Positions 10,516 through 23,238 of a stretch of 64,000 bases of DNA are shown piece after piece (position 1 is the first letter of the stretch; each line of letters opens with the position of its first letter). Location of the stretch: the NCBI GenBank assembly GCA_963680875.1, contig OY804583.1, positions 31,361,331 to 31,425,330 on the forward strand. The letters are read 5' to 3'. The notes below the pieces were generated by a model that did no database searches, had not been told where the DNA came from, and was given only the letters and a program-made list of their open reading frames with translations. The translations under genes were made by a program, and so were the position numbers. This DNA is from Bathymodiolus brooksi (Eukaryota; Mollusca; Bivalvia; Mytilida; Modiolidae).

Positions 10516-11094
10516 CAATTGTGTAATAGTATGACGTGGGAGGTATCAAATGAGTCTAATAATAACTTTCGTGACGTCACAGGTAATAAACATGTATTAA
10601 TGCAGTGCGTCCTATTGTGTCCATTTTTTTTTATTTATTTTCGTCGGTGATTACTAACATTTGACTTAAATTTAAATACCATAGAACAGCAGACATGAAA
10701 GCCCAAACATAAAGATAATCTCATCTTAGGCTAACTATTGCCTAATAAGCATCGACAGTAACCGACGTGGGTCACCTGACATAGACACCCTCGTAGTGAG
10801 TCATTTTAAAACATTTTGATTGATTCCGACATTCCATATTACAGCCAAACAAATCACACATTTTAAAAAGAAAATTATCCCTTATGACACAGATGAGAAA
10901 AACGGGTCGTATTTACCTATGGATTATCGGGGATGAAAGCTCTAACCTTTAATAATATTCAGTTGTTTGAGTGATGCTATTTTGTTCGGGAAGCTACTAA
11001 GAATATCAGTTACGCAGCATACCTGAAACGACAGTTTTCATATGAATTGACAGACGGGTGATGAGAGAAGAGTAGTCGAACGTGATCGTTTGAA
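10516..11094. other. Gene-free stretch
   Basis: Nothing recognised beyond ordinary AT-rich sequence. Confidence 0.3.
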
Positions 11095-11302
11095 GTTATA
11101 TTGCAAAGTTTGGAGATACCAAAGAGGTAATCAGAATCCGTAAATCGAGATGAACAGACAATATGATGGCCAAAATAACAACGACAAAAGGATCTACAAA
11201 ACATACACATAAAACTAAAGTTCAAGCAATACGAACCCCACTAGTACCCTGGGTGAACTCAGATGTTCCGGATGAGTTAGCAGTTCATGCTCCACTTAAG
11301 AA
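11095..11302 (+). repeat. D1 dispersed repeat
   Basis: Contains GGTAATCAGAATCCGTAAAT, GATCTACAAAACATACACAT, ATACGAACCCCACTAGTACC and GGTGAACTCAGATGTTCCGG. Nearly full length relative to 60862-61095. No coding capacity. Confidence 0.75.
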
Positions 11303-11890
11303 CTTCATCTGAAATGTAAATTAATATATTATTGATACACCGATATTTGTTTCAGTATATCAATAATATGTTGATTTAATAAGTAAATTATATTAATAGC
11401 TCAGTGATTTAATCAGTAAATTGTTTATATCCTCTTAATTCTTTGTTAATTTAACCATCAAATTGTTTATGTCCTATCAATAACTTGTTGATTTAGAAAA
11501 TAATTTAATAGGCCGAAAATGTTATAAATATAAAAACAAATATAGTGTTTATCAAATAATAATTTCAATAATACAATCAGTATATAAATCGTACGCTGTT
11601 GTTTACAACCGATGCCCTGGCATTTAATCTGACTTGTGAATGTAATATATTTCACCAAATATCTATGTGTTTCAATATATTCGTTGTCTCAATTACCCAA
11701 CTTCTCATTTGTTTAAAGGGCCGTCGTGGTCGTGATTGTATGGTAGTTGGATTTATTGTGTACAGCTTTCCAGATCATTGTTTGTCCTGTTCTCCCTTTT
11801 CTTCGTGTTCTAGTACTATTGTATGTTCTGTTCTCAATAGATTTAATACTTTGGTATCTTCATTATGTTCTCAAAAAGTAAATTTGCATT
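11303..11890. other. AT-rich repeats and a SINE1 head fragment
   Basis: 11330-11500 has loosely repeated phrases around TATCAATAATATGTTGATTT. At 11717-11757 a SINE1 head (GGCCGTCGTGGTCGTGATTG, TATGGTAGTTGGATTTA) appears without body or tail. 11770-11880 resembles reversed D1 middle sequence. Confidence 0.5.
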
Positions 11891-12927
11891 ATGAACTGGT
11901 GTATGTTTTGATATTACAACACTTTATATTATGAACTGGTGTATGTTTTGATATTACAACACTTTATATTATGAACTGGTGTATGTTTTGATATTACAAC
12001 ACTTTATATTATGAACTGGTGTATGTTTTGATATTACAACACTTTATATTATGAACTGGTGTATGTTTTGATATTACAACACTTTATATTATGAACTGGT
12101 GTATGTTTTGATATTACAACACTTTATATTATGAACTGGTGTATGTTTTGATATTACAACACTTTATATTATGAACTGGTGTATGTTTTGATATTACAAC
12201 ACTTTATATTATGAACTGGTGTATGTTTTGATATTACAACACTTTATATTATGAACTGGTGTATGTTTTGATATTACAACACTTTATATTATGAACTGGT
12301 GTATGTTTTGATATTACAACACTTTATATTATGAACTGGTGTATGTTTTGATATTACAACACTTTATATTATGAACTGGTGTATGTTTTGATATTACAAC
12401 ACTTTATATTATGAACTGGTGTATGTTTTGATATTACAACACTTTATATTATGAACTGGTGTATGTTTTGATATTACAACACTTTATATTATGAACTGGT
12501 GTATGTTTTGATATTACAACACTTTATATTATGAACTGGTGTATGTTTTGATATTACAACACTTTATATTATGAACTGGTGTATGTTTTGATATTACAAC
12601 ACTTTATATTATGAACTGGTGTATGTTTTGATATTACAACACTTTATATTATGAACTGGTGTATGTTTTGATATTACAACACTTTATATTATGAACTGGT
12701 GTATGTTTTGATATTACAACACTTTATATTATGAACTGGTGTATGTTTTGATATTACAACACTTTATATTATGAACTGGTGTATGTTTTGATATTACAAC
12801 ACTTTATATTATGAACTGGTGTATGTTTTGATATTACAACACTTTATATTATGAACTGGTGTATGTTTTGATATTACAACACTTTATATTATGAACTGGT
12901 GTATGTTTTGATATTACAACACTTTAT
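11891..12927. repeat. Perfect 40-bp tandem array, 26 copies
   Basis: Unit of exactly 40 bp, ATGAACTGGTGTATGTTTTG plus ATATTACAACACTTTATATT. By eye, all 26 copies are identical, and the last loses its final three bases. No other array here is so homogeneous. It stops abruptly at 12928 next to a PLE-3' fragment. The small plus-strand ORF ending at 11934 runs into it and is not a gene. Confidence 0.97.
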
Positions 12928-12944
12928 CGATCTACATTACTTTA

Positions 12945-13112
12945 TATGATTCAACCCACCATTTCTTTAGAAATGCCTGTACCATGTCAGGGTCATTACG
13001 GTTTTCACAGTTTTCCGGTTGTTGACTAATTTTGTCTGTTTATATAGTTATGAGTTTTGACTTTCCCTTTGTAAGATTGTTCGGAGTTCGGTAATTTTGT
13101 TATTACCCTTAT
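12945..13112 (+). mobile_element. PLE-3' fragment, copy 2
   Basis: Contains GATTCAACCCACCATTTCTT and AATGCCTGTACCATGTCAGG and ends at TTATTACCCTTAT. Starts 17 bp after the 40-bp array. Confidence 0.78.
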
Positions 13113-14094
13113 TTACTGTTCAAAGACCATATACCTAATACAAATAAAATACATATCTGCATTTCAATTGATTGATTAATGTATTTATTAATTTGTTGAT
13201 CGACTGATTGATTTATTATAATCTTGACCCCCCCCCCCCCCCTCTCATCGTATTGGAGCTACCAATTCGCCACCTGGAAACCCATTGAGCAACTGTGATA
13301 AATTGATCTCCTTGTAACTTTGATAAGTACCCAGCCATTTTTCAATGAAACCATTTATTTTATGAATGAATTGTTGGTCTACTTTATATAGAAATGTTCC
13401 CACCTTTCAATGAACCTCTTCGGTCTCTCACTATTATCTGCATTACATTTACGCGTACGTATTTAGAATTAGAGTCATGTGTACATTCATATAAGTTGTT
13501 AATATCTGATATTGGGAATGGTCAGTTGTCAATACTACCATAGAAGTCGTGATTGTCAATATACAATAGAAGTGTATGTGAAGTAACCAGTTATATTGAT
13601 ATTCAATATCTATAAAAGGAAAACAACAACATGTATATATACTGTTATTAATTAATTAAATGGAAACCAGCAGTCATGGTCAGTCGTGACGTCATACGAT
13701 ATTGTTTATTATTCTAGCCCTCCATTTATAGAAAATTTTATTTTCTCAGAGTGATCAGAGGTTCATGACTGTCAGACTTTAAATATGCTGAACAAACAAA
13801 CTAACTTTAGGATGGGTTAATTTTCAACACTTATGACATAATTGTATTAATGGATTGTTGTTTTTCTAAGTGAGCACTGTTGCAGCTATATTCATGACTG
13901 AAAATCGGTCACAGACAATTATAATCAGGTGAACATTATAGTCCTATATATAGAGGAACGCTTTGATGAAAATGGCCATAAACCGTGAGTCGATCAGAAA
14001 CCATAAGTCGTCAAAATCATTGGTCATTGTCAACTGCTCTATGTGTTGTATTATATGTATTAAAATTAAATTAAAAAGAATACAGCACTGTCGG
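13113..14094. other. Gene-free stretch with a C run
   Basis: Holds a run of 15 C at about 13228-13242. Otherwise no recognised feature. Confidence 0.4.
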
Positions 14095-14235
14095 AACATT
14101 TCAAAAATTCAATAGAAAAATCACAGAAAGAATCAAAATCGATGACCCTAACGCACAAATACATGACTGATCACTTTTCAGACTTGATACAGGCACTTGG
14201 GTAAAAAATTGCGGGTCAAGCTAGTTTTATTGTCC
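14095..14235 (+). repeat. D3 dispersed repeat
   Basis: AATTCAATAGAAAAATCACA, then ACGCACAAATACATGACTGA, TTTTCAGACTTGATACAGGC and GGGTAAAAAATTGCGGGTCA. The phrase ACAAATACATGACTGATCAC corresponds to the unit amplified in the 36-bp array at 52957-54400. Confidence 0.65.
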
Positions 14236-14261
14236 CAACCTCTCCTCTTAGTGACAATAAG

Positions 14262-14475
14262 ATGATTTTGAAGATAAAAAGGGATAATCAAACTCCGTAA
14301 ATCGAAGAAGGACAGACAACATACTGGCCAAATGAAAAAGAACAAAAAGAGAAACAACGATTTACAAAATATACACATAAAACTAAAGATCGAGTAACAC
14401 GAACCCCACTGAAAACCGGGGTGAACTCAGTGTACTCCTTTGCCCCCTGTTTTAGGACGAGTTATGTTTTGATTC
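14262..14475 (+). repeat. D1 dispersed repeat
   Basis: AATCAAACTCCGTAAATCGA, TACAAAATATACACATAAAA, GTAACACGAACCCCACTGAA and CGGGGTGAACTCAGTGTACT. Lies directly downstream of D3 in the same orientation. Confidence 0.75.
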
Positions 14476-14579
14476 ATTCCGCGTAACCATAGTATGAGAT
14501 TTTTATGTTGTACCCCGCAACGGCGACACTATGTCATATTTAAAAATCGTGCATCCTTAGCAGAGAAGTAGAAAATACC

Positions 14580-14757
14580 AGTATTATATAGTCTTTGGTT
14601 TAGCTCGACCAAGTATCTAGTCCACGGTAATATTATATAGTCTTTGGTTTAACTCGACCAAGTATATGGTCCACGGTAATATCATAGTCTTTGGCTTAAC
14701 TCGACCAAGTATCTAGTCCACGGTTTACCGCACACGAGCACGCCAACCATTAAACCA
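14580..14757 (-). mobile_element. SINE2 head with an internal triplication
   Basis: On the minus strand a SINE2 head (GTTGGCGTGCTCGTGTGCGG) is followed by three tandem copies of a ~50-bp segment containing ACTTGGTCGAG and AACCAAAGACTAT. In an intact SINE2 this segment, just after box B, occurs once. The repeats differ by a few bases. Confidence 0.75.
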
Positions 14758-14904
14758 CCGATGGCAATTAATATCAGTAATAACACAGAAAAAGAGCTAA
14801 ATCATAGTAAACTAGAAATAATTAAAAGTCGTAGGAAAAACATAGACTTTCCAAGAATAAATGGATCAATGCTGATTTGCTACCAACATCAGCACAACCC
14901 AAAT

Positions 14905-15100
14905 AACATCGTGGGTTCGAGCCCCGATCGGGTCAAACCAAAGACTATAAATTTGGCTTTTAATAAAAATCCAACTAAGTTTGTTGGTCTATTACAAAGC
15001 CGACTTCCACATCATTGCATTGAAAATTAAATTAGTCCTGATATAGCTGCAAAATTCCTGGTTGGCGTTAGACTATAATAAATCAATCACTCACTCTCAA
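14905..15100 (+). mobile_element. SINE2 copy, internally shortened
   Basis: Box B-like GTGGGTTCGAGCCCCGATCG, then TCAAACCAAAGACTATAAAT, AAATCCAACTAAGTTTGTTG and a tail with GGTTGGCGTTAGACTATAAT and TCAATCACTCACTC. Oriented away from the SINE2 head at 14580-14757. The 89-aa frame overlapping it is not a gene. Confidence 0.75.
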
Positions 15101-15201
15101 ACCAAATAAATTACAACTTATCACGAAAAACAAATGTTCCTGCGGTTCGCTATTGAAGATGCCATTCATTACCTTTTGGAATGCTAATTATAGTATAACC
15201 A

Positions 15202-16762
15202 ATAAGGGTAATAACAAAATTACCGAACTCCGAACAATCTTACAAAGGGAAAGTCAAAATTCATAAGTATATAAACAGACAAAATCAGTCAACAACCGGA
15301 AAACTGTGAAAACCGTAATGACCCTGACTTGATACATACATTTCTAAAGAAATGGTGGGTTGAATCAGATTTTAAAGTGCCAAATCTCCCGCTTTCATTA
15401 CGGCTCAAAGTCTCCGGCTGTCACTATAACAGTATTTATAACAATACTTGAACAATACAGGTAAAACAGTTGTCAAAGCAGCACCAAGCTCAGTGAAGTA
15501 AATTTCAAAGACACCTTTACGTCACACATTGATAACAAAATATTTTTGACATTTTTGTTGACATCTTATCTTTATACATTTTCACTATATGAAAATCCAT
15601 CGTTTATAATCTTTTCTGCAGAGACGGAATATATTGCGACAAGATCTTGGTATCGGAATATAAACTTTTTAAGAGATCGAATAAGGCGAATCTTTTTATA
15701 GACCTGGTCCAGTAGCCTGTTCTCAGATGAAGATGACGTTTCAGGAAATCAGAATAATTGCTACTGGCCCTTGCATAGCGAATCAATTGCGAGATGCAAA
15801 CAACATATGCAGGAGAAGCTGGTATATTGCTGCACATATTTGGAAAATTTATGATTTTTAAATTGAAGTCATCCCGTTTATCATAATTTTTAGTACTGAT
15901 TTGATCACTGTCGTCAAATTCGAGGTACAAGTCCAAAAATGATGCGGACGAAGCGGTATCTGTGGTCTCTTTAACTTCCAGCTCTGGAAAATATATCAAT
16001 GGAAGAAATTCTGCAAATCTAGAATAATTGATAGATAAAATGTCATCAATATACCTGTATGTGAAATTAAAGGCTCTAGCCTCATGAATCTTCTTATCTT
16101 TTACAAGCTTTTGAAGAAACTCCGACTCATATGAGTATACAAATAAATCGCATAGAATAGGGGCACAATTCGTACCCATTGGTATGCCGACGACATGCTG
16201 AAACAGTGTCCCTCCAAAGGAGACAAATATGCTATCGATGAGGAACTCCAGCATACTGATCACTTGTTCTTCGGAGTAGCATGTTTTACCGTTTTGAATT
16301 TTGTTTGAAAAATGTGTGGAATTGTAGCCTAACACAACAAATTTTGAGCCATAGTTTCTATGACTGAAAGCTTTGTGAATTGTTTCTTTTAAGCGGGTTT
16401 TTAATTTGTCATGCGGTAGGGTGGTATATAGAGTTGAAAAATCAAAAGTTTTGATGGAGCATACCTGAGAGAAAGATCTTGAATTAAGGTTATCCAAAAG
16501 ATCTTTAGAGTTTTTCAAAATCCACATGTGATTTATGCCACTACGCGAGTAAACAGTTTCACAATAGTTCTGTTGTCCCTCCTTTACTGCAGATAGAATC
16601 TTTGTCAGGTGAATAGACAATTTGTTCGTCGAACAAGTTGATGATTCCGCTATGTACCTTTCTTTGTATGGTGTCTTATGGAGTTTAGGTATCCAATATA
16701 AATAGGGTAAATCCTCAGACTCTTTACCAGGAGGAATGTTTAAAGAGGATATCGTTATTCAA
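15202..16762 (-). mobile_element. 5'-truncated Penelope-like retroelement
   Basis: On the minus strand this comprises a reverse-transcriptase frame (16760 to 15572) and about 370 bp of 3' sequence ending at TTATTACCCTTAT. The 3' part is shared with four short fragments elsewhere in the window, which identifies those as truncated copies of the same family. Homology starts abruptly near 16760, just after an in-frame stop, so the 5' end is missing. No GIY-YIG endonuclease is visible. Assignment to the Penelope-like group rests on the RT motifs. A related RT class is possible. Confidence 0.75.
15572..16760 (-). pseudogene. Reverse transcriptase, truncated and frameshifted
   Basis: The longest ATG frame is 15604-16620 (338 aa), but coding similarity begins upstream without ATG: YLYWIPKLHKTPYKERYI, with the PKLHK motif of Penelope-type RTs. 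In order there follow motif A (TFDFSTLYTTLPH, catalytic D), motif B (VGIPMGTNCAP), the catalytic FTYRYIDDILSI (YIDD), and SASFLDLYLEFD. Near 15728-15740 the C-terminal part moves to another frame, where RLLDQVYKKIRLIRSLKKF and KIINDGF continue to a stop at 15572-15574. The residues ending the 338-aa frame are therefore out of frame. Start lost, one frameshift: not functional as read. Confidence 0.8.
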
Positions 16763-19400
16763 TGACTTTTGAATTAATATGAATATTGAGATTAATATTG
16801 AAACACTATTGTTTAGAATTGATACAAATACTGATCATACTAATTCGAAAAATGTTTGAGAAAGTTCGTTGTTTTATTAAACAGACAAAAAGATGTTGTA
16901 CTCCAAGTCAGCAGCTTTAGAGTTTAATTATATTTTGTTTTCTTCTGATTGTTCTCCCTTTTTCCCCTGTTTGTATTAATTCATGACTCTTTTGTTTACC
17001 TCATAGTTCTAATACTATGTTGTATATGTTTTGCTGTCATTTTATAGTATGTGTATTATTTATGTAAGGAGAGGACTCCAATAACTTATGTCTGATCCTA
17101 TTGCTTAATTTATCGCAATAAAATATTATTACATTAGAATAACAACAGCACACCAATAGCCATATAATTTCATAGCACGCGTAATTAAAGTTAACAGTGT
17201 TTACTCCTAAGAAAATTGATTGTTATGAACTTTAAATATAGCCTCCTGACAATATCGGTTCGCAGTGAAATTAATTGGTCATTTTGTCTAAGATATATCT
17301 ATTGAGATTATTTTGATAACATTTAATTTTTGTTGCGGAAATAAGTAATCTGTATGTCGTGTATTGCAGGATGTAAGGAGTGGGGTTACTGGCAAATATG
17401 ATATTTTTAGAAAGATCTAATCACCGAATTTTAGTTAGAAATTAAATGTGTTGTTTTGTTGAAAATAAGCACAGCATTTAAAACGGTAGCTCTAAGTACG
17501 ATGCTGTCATGGACACTTTTTATAATGTTTTCTTGATAATTTTATTTCCATGGAAGTAACATTAAGAAGATTTTCTAAAAAAAAAGAAATACATATTTTT
17601 ACGCGTTTTCTCTGTCCGTACAAACAATATAATGTTCCAGTCCTGACCCCATCAAAAGAAAATGGTTGGTCATGTACAATATTACTTTAATCTTACCTTT
17701 GTCTTGGCGACTTTTCTCCGGTGGTGTTTTTTTGTTGTTGTTGTCCTGTTCTCCCTTTGTAGTCCCCCATTTCTGAAGTAGTCATAATAGTTTTATGAGG
17801 TTGACGATCCTGTTGCATTTTCAAACTTTTCTGATCAAAATGCAGAATTTTGTACACGGAAATAATTACTTAATTTTTACAAAAGCACTAATATGTTGAT
17901 ATGCTGACAAGACTTAACATCTTAGGAACATGTACTACTTGTACTGTTAGTTAGGAGTCAATAAAGCTACACCGGTGGACTCAGTTGTATGTTTTAACAT
18001 AAAAACGTCGGTGTGAATACATTACTTAAATAATACAGATAAATAGATACTTGGAAAAAGGGGAAGGGGTATGGTTTTTTTTCTATATTTTTTCTTTGTA
18101 TGTCGCTAGATTTTTTAGGGAAAAATAGCTTGATCTTGGGGCTATGTTTTCTTCCATTTCGCTAGATGTTATAAACCAAAATATATTGTCCTGTCGTGAA
18201 AGAACAAAAAAGAAAAAAGAAAATAATTTGAATGTGGAGTTTCCATGAGATAATTTGTTGGCAAAGCTTAAAGAGAAAACGTATCCATTTTTTTCATTTT
18301 TCAAGAGTAATCTGATTTATGTTTCGTGTGGGACTAAATTTGGCTCGTGGGAAAACATACCCTCTTCTTTTAAAGGTTAAATTATCCTTCTCCTAACGCA
18401 GATGAAACAGAGGTCATTTTACATCTAATTTTTTTTTTAAATAGGCTTTGCATTGCTAGCATATCTGAAAAGCTATATAAAAAAAAACATGAGTTAGGGA
18501 TAAATTTAGATGTCGATACTAAACTCAGAAGTAAGTAAATAACCATTTCTGATCAAAAACATACTTGTATAACCAGACTTTCTTCTACGATAATTTGCCA
18601 GTCCCAAAACGTCTTTGATCTCGTCCGATACCCAACCGCATTGGCCACTTTTTGTGTTAAGGTTTCCAAACAACTACTTAAAGCATTTCGTTATATCTGT
18701 CCACCAAATAAGCCAACCTCCTCACCCTATCCGCAAAAGAATACAAAACACAACGAAATTTAAAAAAAATTAATTAGATCCCCCCCTCCCCCCCCCCCCT
18801 CAAAAAAAAAATAATAATAATAACAAAAACACTTTAAACACACAAAAAGAAAAAACAAAGAAAAAACAAAAGAAAGAAAAAAAGAACACGCATGAGAACA
18901 AGAGAATAGTGAATATTTCTCCAAATAGCAAATAGCATTTCAGTATTAGCTGTATTTGACCTTCAATAAATATATGACCTTGACCATTGTAATTTAATTG
19001 TTTATTATCCTCCTGTGTACTCTTACATCATGTGCGGCCATTTTTATCTCCAAACAGATCTGTTATTAATGATTGTTATTGTATATTTATCTTATACAGG
19101 AGGAAATAGCGACCTAGACAATGTTAGAGCTACGGAAATCAATGACGATATTGTCAATGGTTAATAATTATCTTAAAACATCATCTAGATGTGTTAATTA
19201 AAAAGTGATGACTGTCCTATTTTATATTTATTTAGCACAATAATATTTTAATATTTGATCATGTTAACGTACTCTTGTTAGAAACCCATTATGTATGTTA
19301 TATTTGAAGTAAGGGAACGATCATTTGACTTTTATCGGGATGAGGAGAGCTATGTTTTCTTTTTTGTAAAAAAAAAACTTAATAGAAAAGGGGTTATGGT
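16763..19400. other. Long gene-free stretch
   Basis: 17690-17780 has a loose resemblance to the reversed D1 middle. A C-rich run followed by A-rich sequence lies at 18780-18900. The 73-aa minus frame at 18083-18304 has low-complexity sequence and no motif. No exon is supported. Confidence 0.4.
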
Positions 19401-19406
19401 ATTTTA

Positions 19407-19602
19407 CGCCACTTTCAACAATATTTCAGTTATATCGTGGCGGTCAGTTTTACTGGTGGAGGAATACTAAGTACCGGGAGAAAACTACCAAACTGTCGTA
19501 TAAAGTCACTGACAAATATTATCACATTTTGTTGTATCGAGTACACCTCGTCTAAGCGGGACTCGAACTCACAACGTTAGCCGACTACCAAACGACCAAA
19601 CG
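19407..19602 (-). mobile_element. SINE1 copy
   Basis: Reversed SINE1: CCACTTTCAACAATATTTCA, TATCGTGGCGGTCAGTTTTA, then CGAGTACACCTCGTCTAAGC and GACTCGAACTCACAACGTTA (reverse of box B). Both tail and head are present, with small deletions. Confidence 0.82.
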
Positions 19603-20132
19603 ATCAAAACTACGACCTTTAATAGAAAAAAGGCATGAAAGATACAATAAATAAATAATCACACCCTGCAGTTTCTTTGCGGTTTTCGGGTGAAAAAGAT
19701 ATGCACTGAACCAAGTTAATTTTAAACTTTCACTATAAATAAATCATCCGTGATCCATTAATAAGAAAGATATAGAATCAGATATAATTTGACCTTTCGA
19801 GAGCAAACAACATTTGAAAAAACTAATAATAAAAAATAATAAAAAAACCACTCATCTATGACAAATTTAAAGTCGGTTAATCTAGTTTTCGGAAACCAAT
19901 AGGCTTATAACTCGCTCTGTCAATATGCTTTTATTATCAAACATTCAACACCTGCTGCTATTTTTAAGCTAAAAAAAAATAGCACAGAAATTGTGAAGAA
20001 TAAAAATAAATTTTGATTTAAATAAAATCGTTTTGCATATTATTGTACTTGAAAAGAGATAAGGTGTTTATCCTCTTCGTCCTATTTTTACACATATGTT
20101 ATTGTATTCACTTAAAGTACACACGGAGTGGT

Positions 20133-20276
20133 TATAGTGCAGTGACGAATCGAGAAAAGACGCTTATTTTTTTAGTTTAATGTACCGGAATACCACACGG
20201 CTGAAATTTTCCCAGATGAAAGAGTATACATCAAAGTACCATTTTAGCCCTGTCGTCGCGTTTTCTCATGGTGCAG
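20133..20276 (+). repeat. Left inverted repeat
   Basis: Matches the complement of 23239-23373 in blocks: AGTGCAGTGAC, TTTAATG.ACCG, the 13-bp TACCACACGGCTG, TGTCGTCGC and TGGTGCAG. They occur in the same order with moderately diverged spacers. Match is lost inward of about 20280. Confidence 0.75.
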
Positions 20277-20900
20277 TTTTTTTAGGAGAGCGTGACATTT
20301 GGGGGTAATCGCATTTTCACATGTCTAAGTATGTCTACTTTGCGATACTGTTTTTTTAATATTTGACAAAAATGAAAACTCTTTTCTGATTAACTTGATA
20401 CCGCTATATCTTATCTTTCATTTGAAATAACAAGGTAAATAAAGAACAGAAAATTAGAAGTTAGAATTAAGATTATTCTCTGAGGGTCAATTTTCTTGAC
20501 CTTCCACCACCTTTCAATTTCATTTACAATTGTTCCACGCTATTCACGAGGAAAATATAATTCGCTATGAATTGAAACTTTATTTGTAATATTATGTGTG
20601 TTAAATTTGTCAATCAAAACTTGAAATTAAACGTTTATCATCTTTTTATAAACTTTACTAGCATTCTGTAAATTTGATACGTACTGAGCATGGTGTCGCT
20701 CCCCTGTCTAACACACCCCTGATTACATTGAGTGCAATGCGTGTATGTGCTTATTACAAGAATTCAGTTTAATATCTCATTTTATTGTGATGGTTTTAGT
20801 GTAGGAGTTATTTAAAGTAGAATATCAGTTGTTGAAAATAAGCTCCTATAAGGCACAAATAATACACTGACCAAGTCGGAATACTTGTTTAATCCGGAAA

Positions 20901-22620
20901 ATGTGCAGTCCCGTTAAAGTTGCCCACTCTTTGCCGAAAAAATGTCGAAACACAAGCAATTGGGAATTATGTGTCATTTGTCAAATAAACACAAACGACA
21001 GTTTTTCCTGCGCTACAGAGAAGGGAAGAGATACTCTGGTTGATGCGATCAACAAGCGACAAGATGATGTTTATCGTCGCCTGTATGACGAATTTAATTC
21101 TTTGAGCTTGGTTCCTTTAAATGAAATAAAGTATCATAGGTCTTGTTATAAAGCCTATGCAAGTAAAAGAAATTTACAACGGTTTGTCAGCAATGTTCCA
21201 GAATGTAGCAACACTAGTAAAGACGCTTCAGTGTCTACTATGAAGACGCGTTCTAAAACCTTGCCACAAATAAACTGGGACTATTTTATTTTTTGTAGAC
21301 AAAAGGCTATCAAGAAAGATAGAAAACTTAAGCGCATTGAAAGTAGTGAACGCGTCAAATACATTTTAAATGCCGCAAGAGGTAAGTTTCATTATGATTT
21401 GTTGAGCCTCTTGACCGTTGACGATGTCCAGGAAAAAGCACAGTGTCATTCGGCATGCATTACAAATTATTTGCTGAAGTGGAAAAAAGATCATAGTGCT
21501 GATAATTACTCTACAATTTAAAATGAGTCGGAACATGATATTGCATTCCAAAAATTCTTAGACATTTTGCACCATGACCTTTTTGAGAACAAGAAAACGT
21601 TTACTATGTCTTCCTTGCTAGACAAATTGTGTTCCTTGCTTCCAGAGGGTTTATCGACAAAGTATTCTACTGCCAAATTACAGACAAGGCTTCAAAATCA
21701 TTACGGCGATACTATTGTGATTGAAAGTCAAAAGGGACAAGGTCAATCAAATATAGTTTTCAGTAGTTCGATATCAGTTGCTGACGCTATTCGTGCCGCA
21801 AGTAAGTTGAAAGCAGACCTCAAGATTTCAGAGGTAGAAGCTTCTTTCGTAGATATCCCTGATATGCAGGAAGATCAGATTCTTCATGATGCTGCGAAGG
21901 TATTACGTGGCTCTTTACACGCAGTCGAAATTTCCAAAGATTTCTATCCTTCTCCATCTGATCTTTCTCATCATAGATCATTACAATTCATTCCGCCTTC
22001 TCTTATGACCTTCCTTTCATGGTTGGTTGATGACAATTGTTTTCATATTGAAAGTGACTACAACGCGTTGTCACACGATAAAGCTAGGAAATGTATTGCT
22101 GTAGTCGAAATGATAATATCATTGCACAAAAACAACTTCACTCCATTTAATTTGGGATTGGCCCTACAACTTTACCATGGGTACGGATCTAAACATTTAA
22201 TTGAAACCCTTCATGCATTCGGTATTTGTGCTTCTTACACTGAAGTGAGACAGTTTTTGACCAGTGCCGCAAACCATGAGATAACAAAAACTGAGGTGTC
22301 TTGCATTCCTTACGGGATAAGTCCTAAAACGCTCGACAGTGACTTTATTCAAGAAGGCGCTGACAACATAGACCTAGATACAGAAACCGTAGACGGAAAA
22401 AAATACTATGCACTCTATGACTCGAGCAGTTGTTCAAGGTGGTGCAAAATCATACACCAACTTCAGAAATCAGTTCAACCAAAACTTTCATACTAACAAT
22501 AGACCATTTTATTCTATCAATTGTTTCAACAGTGAGATTCTGTCTGCTATTGCAACTATTCTTTCTTTGAAATTGCTTGAGATACTTATTCTGTATTGCA
22601 CTTCATTTTTCGTTACGTAA
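20901..22620 (+). pseudogene. Broken gene of a mollusc-expanded zinc-binding family
   Basis: Frames 20901-21521 (206 aa) and 21567-22496 (309 aa) are in phase. Only a TAA at 21519-21521 separates them, and sense codons fill the gap. The N-terminal half has CVIC (C24, C27) with HRSC (H79, C82), then a second, degenerate module FIFC (C132) with HSAC (H183, C186), suggesting two zinc-binding units. Near the end is ADNIDLDTETVDGK. Next is a run of seven A (22397-22403). One base fewer would join the frame to 22408-22620, giving GKNTMHSMTRAVVQGG in continuation. So there is one stop and one frameshift. The DNxD...T.DGK region could be the first strands of an RNase H-like nuclease, but that is inference. 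Function unknown. It sits inside inverted repeats, so is probably transposon-borne. Confidence 0.65.
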
Positions 22621-23238
22621 ATGGTTGTTTCACTTCTAAACCCACAATCAAAGGGGGGTTGCATGATGTTAGATTTCACGTTATTTTTTCTCATTTATTC
22701 CTATACATTTTAATCACATTTATCTTGCAAATCTTTAATATACATGATATGTAGCAACAAACTAGTTATTTTCATTTTTTTGTCTTTTCAATACTTAAAA
22801 TTGAGATATGGACTTTGTCATTTTTTTGGTGTGAAATCTTCTTAGATGCTTGTTCTTGTTGTAGTAATTTGTTCCTTGTTTCTCTATGAATTTGGTTCAA
22901 ACTTTCCAGAAAAGATATACATATATTGAATTATTCCTCTGCATAATTCTTAGAAATTTCAATGACTTGCGATGAAAATATACGTGCGTTAATATCGATT
23001 TGTGAATTTTGTCCCCCCCCCCCCCTTTTTAAATAGGCGTATATTTCAGATATGTTTTTAAAGTCAGACTTTACTAACCGCAACAATCTCACTTTCAATG
23101 CCTGTCTCAACCATATGTATGAAGTACGCTAAGCAGTGGCGAATGCTAGTTAAGATATTTCGGATAATGTATGAAAAAATGAAAATGTCTTCGTTCTTAG
23201 ATTTGACCTTTGACCTTTGACTCCGGATATAGAAAATC

